The notes under the pieces were generated by a model. It was not told the origin of the DNA. It did not search any database and was given only the letters and a program-made list of their open reading frames with translations. DNA of 44,581 bases from Phoronis australis (lineage: Eukaryota > Phoronida > Phoronidae), in assembly GCA_002633005.1 (NCBI GenBank), contig NMRA01000258.1:493966-538546 (forward strand), written 5' to 3'. The position numbers were made by a program, and so were the translations under genes. Of the stretch, positions 31,931 to 43,300 are shown piece by piece; within the stretch, counting starts at the first letter, position 1, and each line of letters opens with the position of its first letter.

Positions 31931-32569
31931 AGCAGAAAGCCATTTTTATTTTGATAATATCTCTGCATTAAACACAAACACATCAATAAAAATTGCTTCT
32001 GATCTTGAAAAATTAAAACAACTCGTTTACAATACGTATCACTGTAAAAGCATGCGGGTGCAGTATGGGTTATTTACCTCGTTTCTTTATGATTAATGAA
32101 TATTAGAACCTCGACATTTGAAACTAGGAAGGTCAAGATATCCCCAAACCAGGCGTTTCCTAAGAAGGAGTGAATGCTTTTTTCTTTAGAGGACCAGTGA
32201 TATTCAAACAAAGTTTATCGTCTGCAAAGGCGGGCTGTACAAACCATGCCTACGATAATCCAAATGTTTTATCAATGAGTTACATACATTACTTGTAGCT
32301 AAACGAAAAATTCCACAGTTACAAGTTTCACAAGTCTTTATTAAAACTAAAACACTCTTACTAACAAACAAACCATGTTAAATCGTGACACATCCCTGAA
32401 TACTGTTAACCAAACAAAAATACCCACATTCTTAACACTTAAACAAAAGTTGACCATTGCTCATGTAAGTAAAACTGAATATTGCAAACAATAATTTTAC
32501 CTGTGCCCATCCAATACTCTTCATTACAAAGCGTCACATAAAAGCCGGGTATTCTCCGCAACAAAAGTA

Positions 32570-32870
32570 CGGTAAAAGTTCTCCAGTTTGAAACGGTAAA
32601 AAAACATTTACTTTGGTTAAGGTAGGGCTTCTACCACAAATTAGAAATGGGCAATACTGGCATTCGCAAATTCAGAAATCACAAGAGAGACTAATTTTGC
32701 ATTGGCAGGGTATTACCGATGACTTTATCTCAGACTTTCTAGATACAAAAATGCAGTTCCCAATATATGAGAAAAACAGTGGAACGCCAAAATTACAGTA
32801 TCCCAATGTTCAGAACCAATGTTGGCTTAATTTAAGGGTCCCAAATTTTAGAGACTGACCCAAATTGGTG
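32570..32870 (+). repeat. Dispersed repeat, copy 2
   Basis: It is related to 6575-6870 in the same orientation (TTCTCCAGTTTGAAACGGT at the start, AACGCCAAAAT and GTCCCAAATTTTAGA later). It lies between the duplication and PGP. No coding potential is convincing. Confidence 0.6.
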
Positions 32871-33429
32871 AATTTTTAACTGAAGTTAAATGCAATGAGT
32901 TACATGGTGTAATCGAACCCACTACCAACATAGTAGCCAGCAAATATCGTCTGCTGCCGATCCAAAATTGTACATATTAAATAACAGTATTTTAAGCTTA
33001 TTTATTAAAACAAATTTAGTGAATGTCTGACAGACAACAGCAAGAATTGATGATTTGTAATAAAATCACAAAACACATCGGATTTTCCTATTTTACAGCT
33101 ATGGTAAAATCTGATAACACCAAATAATTAATCCGAACCATCAACAATCTCAAAAATGAAATCGCAAAGAACTCTAAAATGGTGCCCATGGTGAGAAATG
33201 GAGGAGACAAACCAGATAGCTTATGATAACTGTCAACTAACTGAGCAAAAAATTCTACAATCAGTGTCACATACCCATTTTGTGCCAATTTCAGTCAAAA
33301 AGCGAAAGGCCTTGATCTATTTAAATTAAAATGAGAAACCTTGATTGGACAAGAAATGTGTGCCTACAGCATGTGTACAAAAAATAATTTACAAAAAATG
33401 ACAGAGCAACATACTTGGTGAAATCTTTC

Positions 33430-35020
33430 ACCAGGTAATAAAAAGAACATGAATGTTGAAACTGTGTGTCTTTTTAAAGTGCTATTATTCACCACAATAT
33501 TTGAAACCAACCCACCAACTACTTGGTTAGTGCTGTCCTTTCCTCAAGAGAATAAAGCTGCCAAATATCATGAAGGCCAAATATTTAGTAGGGCAGACAA
33601 AGAGGTGACATATCATGGACACCAAAACATTAAAAGTGACAACAGGTGGCGCAAAAGCAGTTCAGACAAGTGCTGTCCTCTCTTGGAATAGAAACTCCTT
33701 TCCAAATTCCATAAAGTTCTATATACAGGAGCTGAGTGGATCCAAAGACAGATAGAACAACTGCCACCGTCATGCTCAGAATGGTCCAAGAATTGACTTC
33801 ACTCGCTCTATCTGTGATGATACACATGTGTGACATTTGAAAAACCTTCAGATTTGTAGATAATAACACTTGGATGCTGGACAGAGATAACTAGTAGAAT
33901 AAACATAACCATTATGTGTGCACATTATAAAGCCATAACTGGATGATACAGGATAACATTAAAAAACTAGTCCAATATCAATTAATCAATTTTTGCTTTC
34001 AAGATAAAAGCGGGTACGCACTTAGTCAGATATCAAAAGAACTTTGAAAACAACCCCGTTAAAACTAATTTTAATTTACATGAAATCAAATACTAAGCTC
34101 AGAAATGAATAATTATTCTGTAACAGATAACACCTAGATGAGTATAGCAATAATTCACCACTGTGAAAGCATCATGATTTTTCATCAAAAAACATGTAAA
34201 ACGAAAGGAGTGGCACTTGGTGAAATCAAATGAAAAACTTAGAAATGAAGAACAATTATGACCTCGATGCCCCTGGCACCGAAAATAGTAAATAAACCAA
34301 AAAATACATTGAGGAATTAGTCAATCAGTCATCAAATTCTAAAATCTGAACTTGAGAATGGTAAGTAGTCACGACAAACCAATAGAGATCTATGCAAATA
34401 CCAAATTTCAGAAGGTTCCCTCAAAGGATTATTGACCTAAATGTAGAGTGCCAAAGCAATTGTTAAAAAAGTGGCTGCCAAAACACCATCTTGCACCAGA
34501 TTTTGTCCAAAAACAGTAGACAATGAGTTTTTCACGAAATACCTGGAGAGTGTAAATTTCACATTGATCAAAAGAAAAATACGACCTGTAGCACGAGAAT
34601 GATAGATCAACAAAAGTGCAGCAAGGATTTAGTGAATAAAAGAACAGTCACTTGACCAGTAAATCTCAAATATCTTGAGAACAGTAAGTCAGAGCAAGAA
34701 ATGGGTTTCACAACCCAATAGTGCTATCTATGTCAAAATTTCAGAAAGATCCGCCAAGGTCACAAAAATCAATTGTAGCGAAAAACAGATGGCACAAGCC
34801 AGATAGTGTTTGATGTGTGCTATCCACACATGAAACTTCAGAAAGACCTTCCAGGGACAGCAGAGCTGTGGCCCCACAAAATGAAAAAATTGGCCACCAC
34901 AGCACCATCTTGAGTCAGACTTCAACCAAAAACAATAGGCCTCAAGAAATTAACGGGATGCGTGTTTTGGGTGAATTTCATGTCAATGTGACCAGAAGTG
35001 TGCAAACAAAGAAACAAAAA
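33430..35020. repeat. Degenerate repeat region with one CTCF-like box
   Basis: Related blocks such as CAAATTTCAGAAGGTTCC, CAAAATTTCAGAAAGATCCG and AACTTCAGAAAGACC, followed by ACACCATCTTG or GCACCATCTTGAG, recur at irregular spacing. The style recalls the modules of the CTCF-box elements (ACCAAGTTTCATGAAAATCCG). One good reverse box is present, GTGACAACAGGTGGCGC at 33636-33652. I interpret this as old, eroded copies of that or a related family. No gene was seen. Confidence 0.45.
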
Positions 35021-35093
35021 ACAAACAAAAAAACTGATGACAGTAACAGACTTGGAAAAAAATTTCGCCAAGTAACTAGGTCAATGACAAGTG

Positions 35094-38000
35094 TCAATCG
35101 ATATACTGCCCCAGATCCCCAAATGATGGTATATAGTAGTCAGGTACACAGTTATCATAGGTTGGCTTGTCACCGATTGGTTCTTTACATTGTTTGACAT
35201 CATCAAGAGAATGTGCTCCAGTTAATACAAACAGACTTTGTAGTCCACAGTTATGACCCAGGGCTATATCTGTATTCAGCCTACAAAATAATAACAGTTA
35301 TAAAAACTTTAAATGTCATCTTATAACTGTTAGCAGGATGGAATGCAAGCACACGTGACAGTAAAAGGTTAAAATATATTTAACATTGGTTTCGCACACC
35401 ACCTGTTGATAACAACTGTGACCAGAAGGTTTTAAGTGTGAAAATGTTCCAGTCAGATATAGAGTGTTTATATCATAGGCTAAAGGTGGCCTGTGGTTTT
35501 CCTTTATAGGATAATTTTGCAAAAAGGCCAACGATTATAAATTATAAAGTTTAGAGAAAATGACTAATAAAAGCAAATTTTAACCAAACCCAGTCTGAAA
35601 TTTGTGCCAGATTGGTATAAATTCTAAACTTTTTTGGAAATAATTCACAATTAAGCACTCTTGGAGTAAATGTATGTGTCTGGGATACACACTGAGATGA
35701 AAACAACATAATTTTTGTCTGTGAGAACAGTTAAAATGAACAATAGAATTACACAGTTAACAACTGAAGATGCAGGACCTAACTGAATACGCCAATTCTC
35801 CAACCCCTTCCCTCTGGCCTATCACCAGTGAACTGTTCCACCATCATCAAGTTAGAACTGCAACAGGACATTTCTTCCTACATCCCCCCCTCATTTGCCA
35901 CAGATTTATCCCTCCGAACACCTTTGCCATGCAAAATATCCATTTACCCATGAAATTAATACGCAGTTGCCCACTAAAGCAATGATTTCTGGGGGGGGTA
36001 TAACCTCACCCCCTAAGATCACTCCATTCTTCATAGCTCACCTGTCTCCCACCATNTAACCTCACCCCCCTAAGATCACTCCATTCTTCATAGCTCACCT
36101 GTCTCCCACCATCACTGTTCTCAATGGGTTTACATCAAAAACTGCCTTGACAACATCGAAGATAGGCCTACAAGGTTTGCCTACCACAATGGGGTCGACC
36201 CTTGTTGCTACTTTAACAGGGGCCACCATGGAGCCTGTGCCTATTAACAAACATATTGGGACTATTAGTGTGACATCATTAACTCAAATATCAGTACAGC
36301 ATTAAACGTACCATTTCATTTTTGGTATCAGGATACACCAGTGTCTACCTGAATGAACAATAAGTGTGCAGAGACAATGTTAAACTTTTCAGGTATGAAA
36401 AAATACTTCAAGACACTTTAGACATTGAATTATTAAGCCAATTTGATTAAGTATATTTGAGCAGATTTACAAGAAGAAATCCCTGGATAACAATAGCCAT
36501 GACATTCTAAAATTTTAATGATTACTTAAAAACTTTTGGCGAGATGATACACTATAATAGGCAATAATATTCAAACAGACGTTGTCAATTGACTTCAAAA
36601 TTACTAGACTAAATAGATTTATCACCTGCTATGCAAATATCTCCAGATGTTGGAAGGAAACCATCTTCATTAGTTGCTAAGAACATGCATTTCCTCTTTG
36701 TTATATAAGACGACGCATTCACAATCTTTCGATAACTTATATGCTTGTCAAAACCAACGCAGACACATTTCACCTGAAAACATAACCAAACAAGATGCAA
36801 CACACATCACGAGAAACGGTTGCAAACAATACACTTTTCACATATTATGAACACTCAGTGGTTGAGGAAGACAGAACAGTGTAGCAAACTTGAGAGTGCA
36901 CAATTCGTATGAATAGTTTCGGGCTGTAGGTGTCAGCACCTGTGTTTTGTCACTTGTAATCAACCCCAAGCAATAATGCATTGTTACATGAACATGGTAA
37001 GCATTTTTGAATTACACAAGTCTTGAGACAATAATTATTCCTGGTTTGAAGATTATCAAAAATCCATTCCCAATGTTTGACCCATTAGGAACTTGTATAA
37101 TGATGTGCGCCATTATTTATTATTGAAGTAAGTTCACAACATGCACAGTGCCAATTACTTAATAATAAACTTTACTTAAAGAGGACAAAAATACAATAAA
37201 TGTAAAACACGCTTTATCCAAAGGTTAATATCCAGCATGGTCCTCTGCAGCAAGAAATTAAATTAATTAAATTAAGTTAGATAAACAGATTAAACTAAGA
37301 TACAATAAGATACATTAAATGAAATAGTATTTATAAATTGGATAAACAAATAGAATTAAAGATAAATAAATAAATAAAAAACTTTGGTAAATATATTGGA
37401 AAGACAAGGAGGGACATCTATGACGACCACAGGTAACTGATGAGGTGGTGTCTGAAATTATCATAACAATCAGCATCCTTAAGACTATTAGCCAAATTTT
37501 TCCACGGTTTGATGGTCTGAATAAAGAAGGACTTAGAATAAAACGATGTTCTGTGTCTGGGCAAAACCAAATTGTTTGAGGCAGAAAATCTTGTCCTGAT
37601 CTGGTGGCTATTTCGAACAAGTACGAGATTATGAGATAGATAAGTCGGTACATTACTGTGAAAGCAGCTATGCATCATACACAGACGCCTATATATTTTA
37701 TATATAGGGAGCCACCCCATTCTATTAAACATATGAGTTGACGGAGTGTCAAAAGGCACACCTAGAACAAGTCTGGCCACCTGCTTTTGAGCCTTCAATA
37801 AAGAGGAAACTAATTTTGCATTACTTAGTATGAAACATGGGGTTCATGATCAGTACTGCCACCTGGTAAGTACTACTTGTGTCCAGGAAGTGCTAATGGA
37901 ATGTGTGGTTGAATCAGCTGTATGTAGACAGTGCGTATAGTGGTTCACATGAAAGAGAATCTGCACTTGATTGACTTAGCCAGTTCCGCCAGGTTAACCA

Positions 38001-41000
38001 GCTAAGACATCTGGTCAAGTGGTTAAGACATTTGATTGGTTCTCGATGATGACTTCCAACTTACAAACCAATCAGATGTCTTAGCCACTTGGCCCGCTAG
38101 AATCAGCAAAGTAGAGCAAATGCAGACATAGTCTACATCTACCAGCAATTTCTGTGGATAAGCTCACCCAATTAAACACCCATGGGCGTTTAATTGGTGT
38201 TACAACTTCTGGCGTCACGTGCCCAGAAATTGGGCGTTTATTCAGAAAATGTCCTCTTAAAGGCCCACTCAATGTCCTATTTTAGCCACAAACTCAGTTT
38301 TGTGAAGCATTTATCACTTACAATACAAACAAAGTGTTGGCAAACCATGCATTCAGTAACTTAACATTAAAAAACACAGTTTATGCAAAAAAATCGGTGA
38401 TATTTTCATATCAACTGAGACTATGATTTTTATGTCAACACGACCCCTTCCCAAATAAAACGTCCAAGCGTTAATTCGGTGTTACTGAAACGCCTGAAAG
38501 TTTTAATTTTACAAAAAATCACGGTACTAATCTACATTAAATTCACCAAGCTTGAACAGTCCTTACAGGCAACAGTTAAAAGTAAAAATTGCCCTTCTTT
38601 CAAGCTTGGCCATCATTTCCAAGATTTTTGTATCGGCCTTATTCAATGTTACACACAAATAATGGACAACCTTGTGCTAACCGCACTGTACCTTACAAGC
38701 AGATCATGGGAGATGCTTATTTTGATGAACATTAATTGAAAAACAAGTTTTGTTTGGTGATGGAATTCTGTTAGTCAGCAAGAATTATGTTATAGACCAG
38801 TGATCTTATTCCAGGTTGTAGAGTGAAGGTAACGAGATCACTTGTTACATATTCCTGAAATGCCAAATGTTACACGGGCTTCTGTTGGAAGGACAGGTGC
38901 TTTGTACGTTCATGTTATTTATTGCTTAGACAGTGAACACGTCATCCCAGCCTCATACACACCTCTGGGTCTAGAGTTATTTTCATCCAGTCCTCATAGA
39001 ATTCATCGTCTCCAACCGGGTCAGGCTGAAATGTAAACACAGATATGCAACACACAATACACAAACTTTATAAACATTCTCAGCACTTACTGCAAATACT
39101 ACAAGTCATAAATAAATAATTTCATTGAAATCTTATTTAAAAGTTGCCCAACTAAATATGGATTCACCACAATAAATATTTTCAAGCATTTAACATTGTG
39201 GTGTAAAAACCTTTGAAAAAAACCAACGACAAATGCTTTTTAAAGCCAAATGATATTTTATTATAACATCGTCTTTTTATGGTCATGAAATAGCCATGTA
39301 ACATGACCGTGTGACAACCCAATAGATTATTGTTCACAATGGTGAAAGAAGAAAGAACAGGCAAAGAAATGTGGGTTTATTCTATGCTTTGACCTCCTGA
39401 AAATACTTACTCTGTACGACCGCACACCCATATAAAAACCTCTGGTAATAAAACACCCGTTTGAAAACACGTGACTCCTTAGCATACAGACATGCATTGC
39501 AGATGATCGTGAACAATGTATACAAAAGTGCACAGAAATTCAAGATCTCTACAAATGAGAGAAAGACCTCTGGCTTAAATTGTTTGCCATGCAGTAGTCT
39601 CACCCCAAGACCTGTATATCTAATGCCATTATTGTCAAACTCTGTCGCCATGGCTGCACTTCCTAGGAGGTACACTTTGTCTTTGAACTTCAGTACATTC
39701 TTCAGATAAGCTGCCATCACATAGGCAGTGCACACAACATCTTCCTAGAGAAAATACAAGTTACCTTGAAAATGAGCTGAAAAAGCATATCTACACCAAA
39801 TCCAAAAAAGTAAACCATCTACCAACATCAAATCAACATCACTCACTTCTTCTATCAATAAGAAACACGAAATCATGAAGAAAATTCAGAACAACATGTA
39901 TTAACCAAGATGGCTGACCACTGACTCTAGCGACTACTATTCAGTCACTTAAACACTACATCAAATTTTAAGAAAGAGCAATCACTTATTATTGCCATCA
40001 TTTGTAATCAACAAAAAGTTTATAACGGGTACAGCTACCATAGCACTGAAAGTAAAACTTAAAAGTAAACATATTTTTCAAATAAACTTGTGAGAACAAG
40101 CATAGCTATGAGAGTGCAAATTTGACGAAACAAGCAAAGCTTACCATAAATGAGAGGATAGATTTGCAACATAATTTACCTGTTTTGCTGGAAATCCAAG
40201 CTTTTCGCATTTCTTAAAGTAGTCTGCGCGAGTCTTGGTGCTATTATTAGTCACATAAAACACACGTTTTCCCTGTAACAAGGTAAAAATGCAGGTACAC
40301 CACATACAGCAAAATGCATCAAAAAGTCAAAATATCTATGTGGTTTCATTAGCCACAATACAATGAGTAATTTGACTTCTCATTTTAATCAGACCATTGA
40401 ATTTATCTGTCTCAACTCTCCTTTCCAATTAATTTCATTTGCTAAAAGATTGATTTTAATTAGAAAATACATGACTTACACATTACCAGACTCAACTTCA
40501 AATTATTAATTTCAGAAGTAACAATTGCAACAAACCATCTCTTTAAGCTTCTGAACTGTTTGACAAGCACCCTCAATGGCCAAGGAATCATTCCACAACA
40601 CACCTAGAAATAAAAAGTAAGCTCATGGATGATAAATATGTACATTTGTTTTCATTCAAATGTTCAACTCCCAAGTTTTGGTGCGCATGCCATACTTGTG
40701 CTGCCACCTGCAGTACAGGGCAACAGTCTTTTGTTCACATAACATCCCTATGTCGAGCTTTGAAAAGCATTTGAAATTTCTGACAAAGCATCTTTGGAAA
40801 TTCAAACACTTTTTTATTTAACAATCTGTAATTGCAGAAAGCAATCACGAACTGAGAGTAAGGTAAATGCTCTTCAATCAAGCACATATAAGGGAGAAAT
40901 TTGAAATTTATGCCCCCAATAATTTAGAGGGTAAATCATGGTGGGGCAGTGAAACTGGTGCAGCTGAAGGAAATGACTATACAGATGATGATTGTATGTG

Positions 41001-42959
41001 AGTAAAACTACCAAACTTATGGTTGTTTATTACACGCTTCAGTCCAATTTATGGAAGTGAAACGACCTTCCTAGTTGATTTGCTTGTCTGTAACACATCA
41101 CCCTGGCAGACGCCAAGATGCGGAGGGGCGACGCCATGATGCGGAGGGGCGACGTTGATGTTTGGGAATGCTCAACTGTGCATAGTTTACTTTATAACTT
41201 CTAAAACAAAATATGGTGAAGTTATGCCAAAAAACGATTAGTTGTGAAATAATACCTTGACTACAAATATGTAGAAAATATTACCATTGCTTGCTTTTTA
41301 ATGCTTATTCATGAATAGGCAAATTATGTAGTTTGACTTAACCATTGTACCAATGAACTATAGGGGTGGTAACTGGCATTTTTGGCATGTGGCCAAATAA
41401 ATCTCACAGGTAATTGGTAACATAATCATAAACGCACGCAATCGAAGAACATTATAGTTGTGTCTGTTGGTTCAGCAAAACTGCAATTGTCTCCCTTTTT
41501 ATTTTTTCATCCTAAATATGCTAATTACATGTCACCTGACCAAAACAGTTGTGACCTTGACTTTAAGAAAACATGGCTGTCAGCGGACTAGTTTTACATA
41601 TAGCCAAGTAAGTTGCACTGATAGTATAACTGAATTCAACTTAACTACAAGAGTAAAGGATCAAAGAACAGCAAACAAGAGTGACACCTAGTGTTGGTAT
41701 GCATCACATACAGCACAGATACAAGTTGTTCATTATTTTAATCATCCTCACTAAACAGAGCTATGCTAGTGAACTTAATAATAGCTTCTAGAAGGTTCAA
41801 CGCAAGTCAGAAATACTCTTTTTAGTAGGAGCACACGTGGGACCTTCACGACGTTTGGAGGATAGGAAGGCAGACAACAAAGGAAACAATAGAAAGGCCA
41901 CTAGGGGAGTAGGCAATGACCATTGCCTCTGTTGGCCCAACAGAGGCGATGGGCATTGCCTACTAGGGGAGGCAATGTATGTCAAATCTGTCTGAAACAG
42001 GATTTTTGCTGTTGTCTGCGTAACTTGGTAGATATCAAGGCAAACGCAAAGAAGCTCAAAAATTGCCACTAGGTGATTCCACAGAAGTCAGACTTGCCTA
42101 AAAATCTACGCCAGTTATACTCGCCTTAATAGAAACAAATTTAATCAAGACACACCAATGAGCCGTGGCTATTGAGCGACAAGTAGGCCTAAAAAATGAA
42201 ATTGCCACAAGAGGGTGCAACAGATAAAACATAAACCAATTATTGTAATGATTAACAGAAACCAGGCTCGAAATTAATAAAGATGGCCACTAACTAGGTA
42301 TAGGTGGCATACAATTCGTCAAATCCATCTGAAAATGAATGTTCTCATCTTTTTAATGGAAACCAATTGCCATATTTCAGGAAAATCAGGAAACAAAATT
42401 TATGAACATTCATCAAGGAGTTTTGAAGATATAGCAGAGGACTTCGGATGGGGATGGCAGCATAATGCACCCACCTATACGAGTGCATGAAAAGGTCGGA
42501 TTCCGACCTGTGTCTGTGACTGTGAGGTAAGTCTGAACTTGTTGGGTTTTCAGGTTTTCAATATATATTTTCACTCAAAGGTTTACGCTAGCTCCCGAGG
42601 GCAAATTTCTATTGACAAGTTATGCATGAGGATTACTAACGCTGCTGCACGTTGGCAATCAATCGATATAGACATACATAGTCGATGTCGGTCAGTACCG
42701 GGAAAGCGGTATTACCAAAGCGGTAATGGTTACCGGGGAAGAATCAATCACTGAATGAGTGAATCAGCTGTTTTACGACGGCCGCCGGTCAGGTCATTTG
42801 CTTTCAGTTTTATCGATATCAGTGAAGAATCATTCTAGTCAAGCTAGAGCACACTTGATTATGTCTTATATACTTGCCATCACAGTCTAGTAGAAAACAA
42901 TCAACCGATTCTAGGAAATGTTTGGCATTGGCCCGTGACAGCAACTTGCATGCAGCCAT
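35094..42959 (-). CDS. PGP: HAD-family phosphatase, PGP/chronophin type, eight exons, complete
   Basis: Exons: 42959-42878, 40603-40536, 40272-40180, 39744-39604, 39025-38963, 36773-36626, 36240-36099 and 35280-35094. Phases agree at every junction; the product is 307 aa (human PGP 321). Motif I is DCDG (residues 25-28; D25 nucleophile, D27 acid/base), motif II is VTNNS (T58), motif III is VGKP (K220) and motif IV is GDRLNTD (D245, D250), so the active site is complete. The cap region (GFDKHISYRKI, LATNEDGFLP) and the C-terminal VPDYYIPSFGDL match the p-nitrophenylphosphatase-like subfamily, which hydrolyses phosphoglycolate, glycerol-3-phosphate or pyridoxal phosphate in the cytosol. NNSTKTR favours PGP over PDXP, but substrate is not proven. 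The first codon ATG at 42959 gives the short N-terminus usual for the family. The first intron begins with GC instead of GT (see findings). The end of exon 7 abuts an assembly artefact at 36001-36112. Confidence 0.93.
36001..36112. other. Assembly gap with duplicated flanks at PGP exon 7
   Basis: About 55 bp left of the N at 36056 is repeated immediately to its right with one extra C. The repeated text includes the donor and last ~14 nt of PGP exon 7. The 1-bp gap with near-identical flanks points to an unmerged contig overlap rather than a true tandem repeat. Confidence 0.85.
37160..37812 (-). mobile_element. 5'-truncated non-LTR retrotransposon (L2/CR1/Jockey-like)
   Basis: On the - strand, 37798-37418 encodes the C-terminal end of a LINE ORF2: KAQKQVARLVLGVP, then MGWLPIYKIYRRLCMMHSC, PTYLSH, a TRFSASNNLVLPRHRT block and KPWKNLANSLKD. 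This is the conserved tail after the reverse transcriptase core. About 260 bp of 3' UTR follows, ending in an AATAATAAA-like tail near 37160. The RT core itself is missing. The fragment lies in the fifth PGP intron, in the same orientation as PGP. Confidence 0.9.
38013..38094. repeat. Inverted pair of tRNA-like A-box sequences
   Basis: GGTCAAGTGGTTAAGACATT (38013-) and, reversed, GGCCAAGTGGCTAAGACATC (38094 backward) form 29-bp arms around a 24-bp loop. A third related block, ACCAGCTAAGACATCTGG, precedes the left arm. The words resemble the A box/D-arm of a Ser/Leu-type tRNA, which suggests SINE heads inserted in opposite directions. No complete tRNA or B box was found. Confidence 0.5.
38168..38197. 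repeat. 30-bp palindrome
   Basis: CCAATTAAAC...GTTTAATTGG is centred on CCCATGGG-like sequence with a single mismatched pair. It lies in the fifth PGP intron. Its role is unknown. Confidence 0.75.
40604..41789. other. Part of first PGP intron, no gene recognised
   Basis: This is the 3' half of the 2.27-kb first intron. It includes a two-copy 21-bp direct repeat at 41109-41150 with the core GATGCGGAGGGGC. No exon or further element is supported. Confidence 0.5.
41790..42493 (-). mobile_element. CTCF-box repeat element, third (degenerate) copy
   Basis: The left side has GGTTCAACGC (41796-) and the right side GCATAATGCACCCAC...GTGCATGAAAA, matching the termini of the 22063-23151 copy in the same orientation. 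Reverse-oriented boxes are at 41895 (GGCCACTAGGGGA), 41971 (CTACTAGGGGAGG), 42063 (TTGCCACTAGGTGATTC) and 42202 (TTGCCACAAGAGGGTGC). Inside, 41910-41962 forms a hairpin (CATTGCCTCTGTTGG / CCAACAGAGGCGATG). It lies within the first PGP intron. Confidence 0.7.
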
Positions 42960-43300
42960 GTTTGTGAACTCTGACCTTTCATATGTGCGCGCAAAATGAG
43001 GACATTACTCCATAAGCATTGGGGCTCACCAAGAACGTTCACAAGACTATTCAAAATGGCCGCCGCCATTATAGCACCACAGACCGTAGCGTCACATAAC
43101 GGCCGTGTGTGCACCGACGAAGTACGCGAGGCGTTGGCTACCGCCGATTTCAGTTGCGTTTTGACTGGTATGAGCACCACGTGCTTCAGAGCGTGGCAAA
43201 GCACAACTGCCCTCTGCCCAAACAATGGTTAGACTGCCCAGCAACACGTGTATACCAGCATAATCGTGACTGCTACCTGCACTTGCAAAACGAGCACATT
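42960..43300. promoter_or_regulatory. Putative PGP promoter, possibly bidirectional
   Basis: The 340 bp upstream of the PGP start codon are richer in CpG than the surroundings. They include TGCGCGCA (42985-42992, part of an NRF1-type site) and CAAAATGGCCGCCGCCAT (43052-43069), which reads ATGGCGGCGGCCAT on the other strand and resembles a YY1 site. A + strand ORF opens 37 bp from the PGP ATG, so divergent transcription is possible. Transcription starts are not known. Confidence 0.4.
42996..43167 (+). CDS. Possible first exon of a divergent gene (hypothetical)
   Basis: The open frame starts MRTLLHKHWGSPRTFTRLF, then MAAAIIAPQTVASHNG and RVCTDEVREALAT. It reaches a GTATGA donor at 43168. The arginine-containing, acid-free start would suit a mitochondrial presequence. 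DEVREALA faintly recalls the N-terminus of pseudouridine-5'-phosphate glycosidases, but no following exon with the VALEST motif was found. It could equally be PGP 5' UTR read on the wrong strand. Confidence 0.25.

Noticed and set aside
34817-35197. 126-aa ORF on + strand
   Set aside because: It overlaps the last PGP exon in antisense and runs into degenerate repeats; low-complexity Lys/Asn/Thr composition.
37315-37653. 112-aa ORF on - strand beside the LINE ORF
   Set aside because: It is an alternative frame of the same LINE fragment and its 3' UTR.
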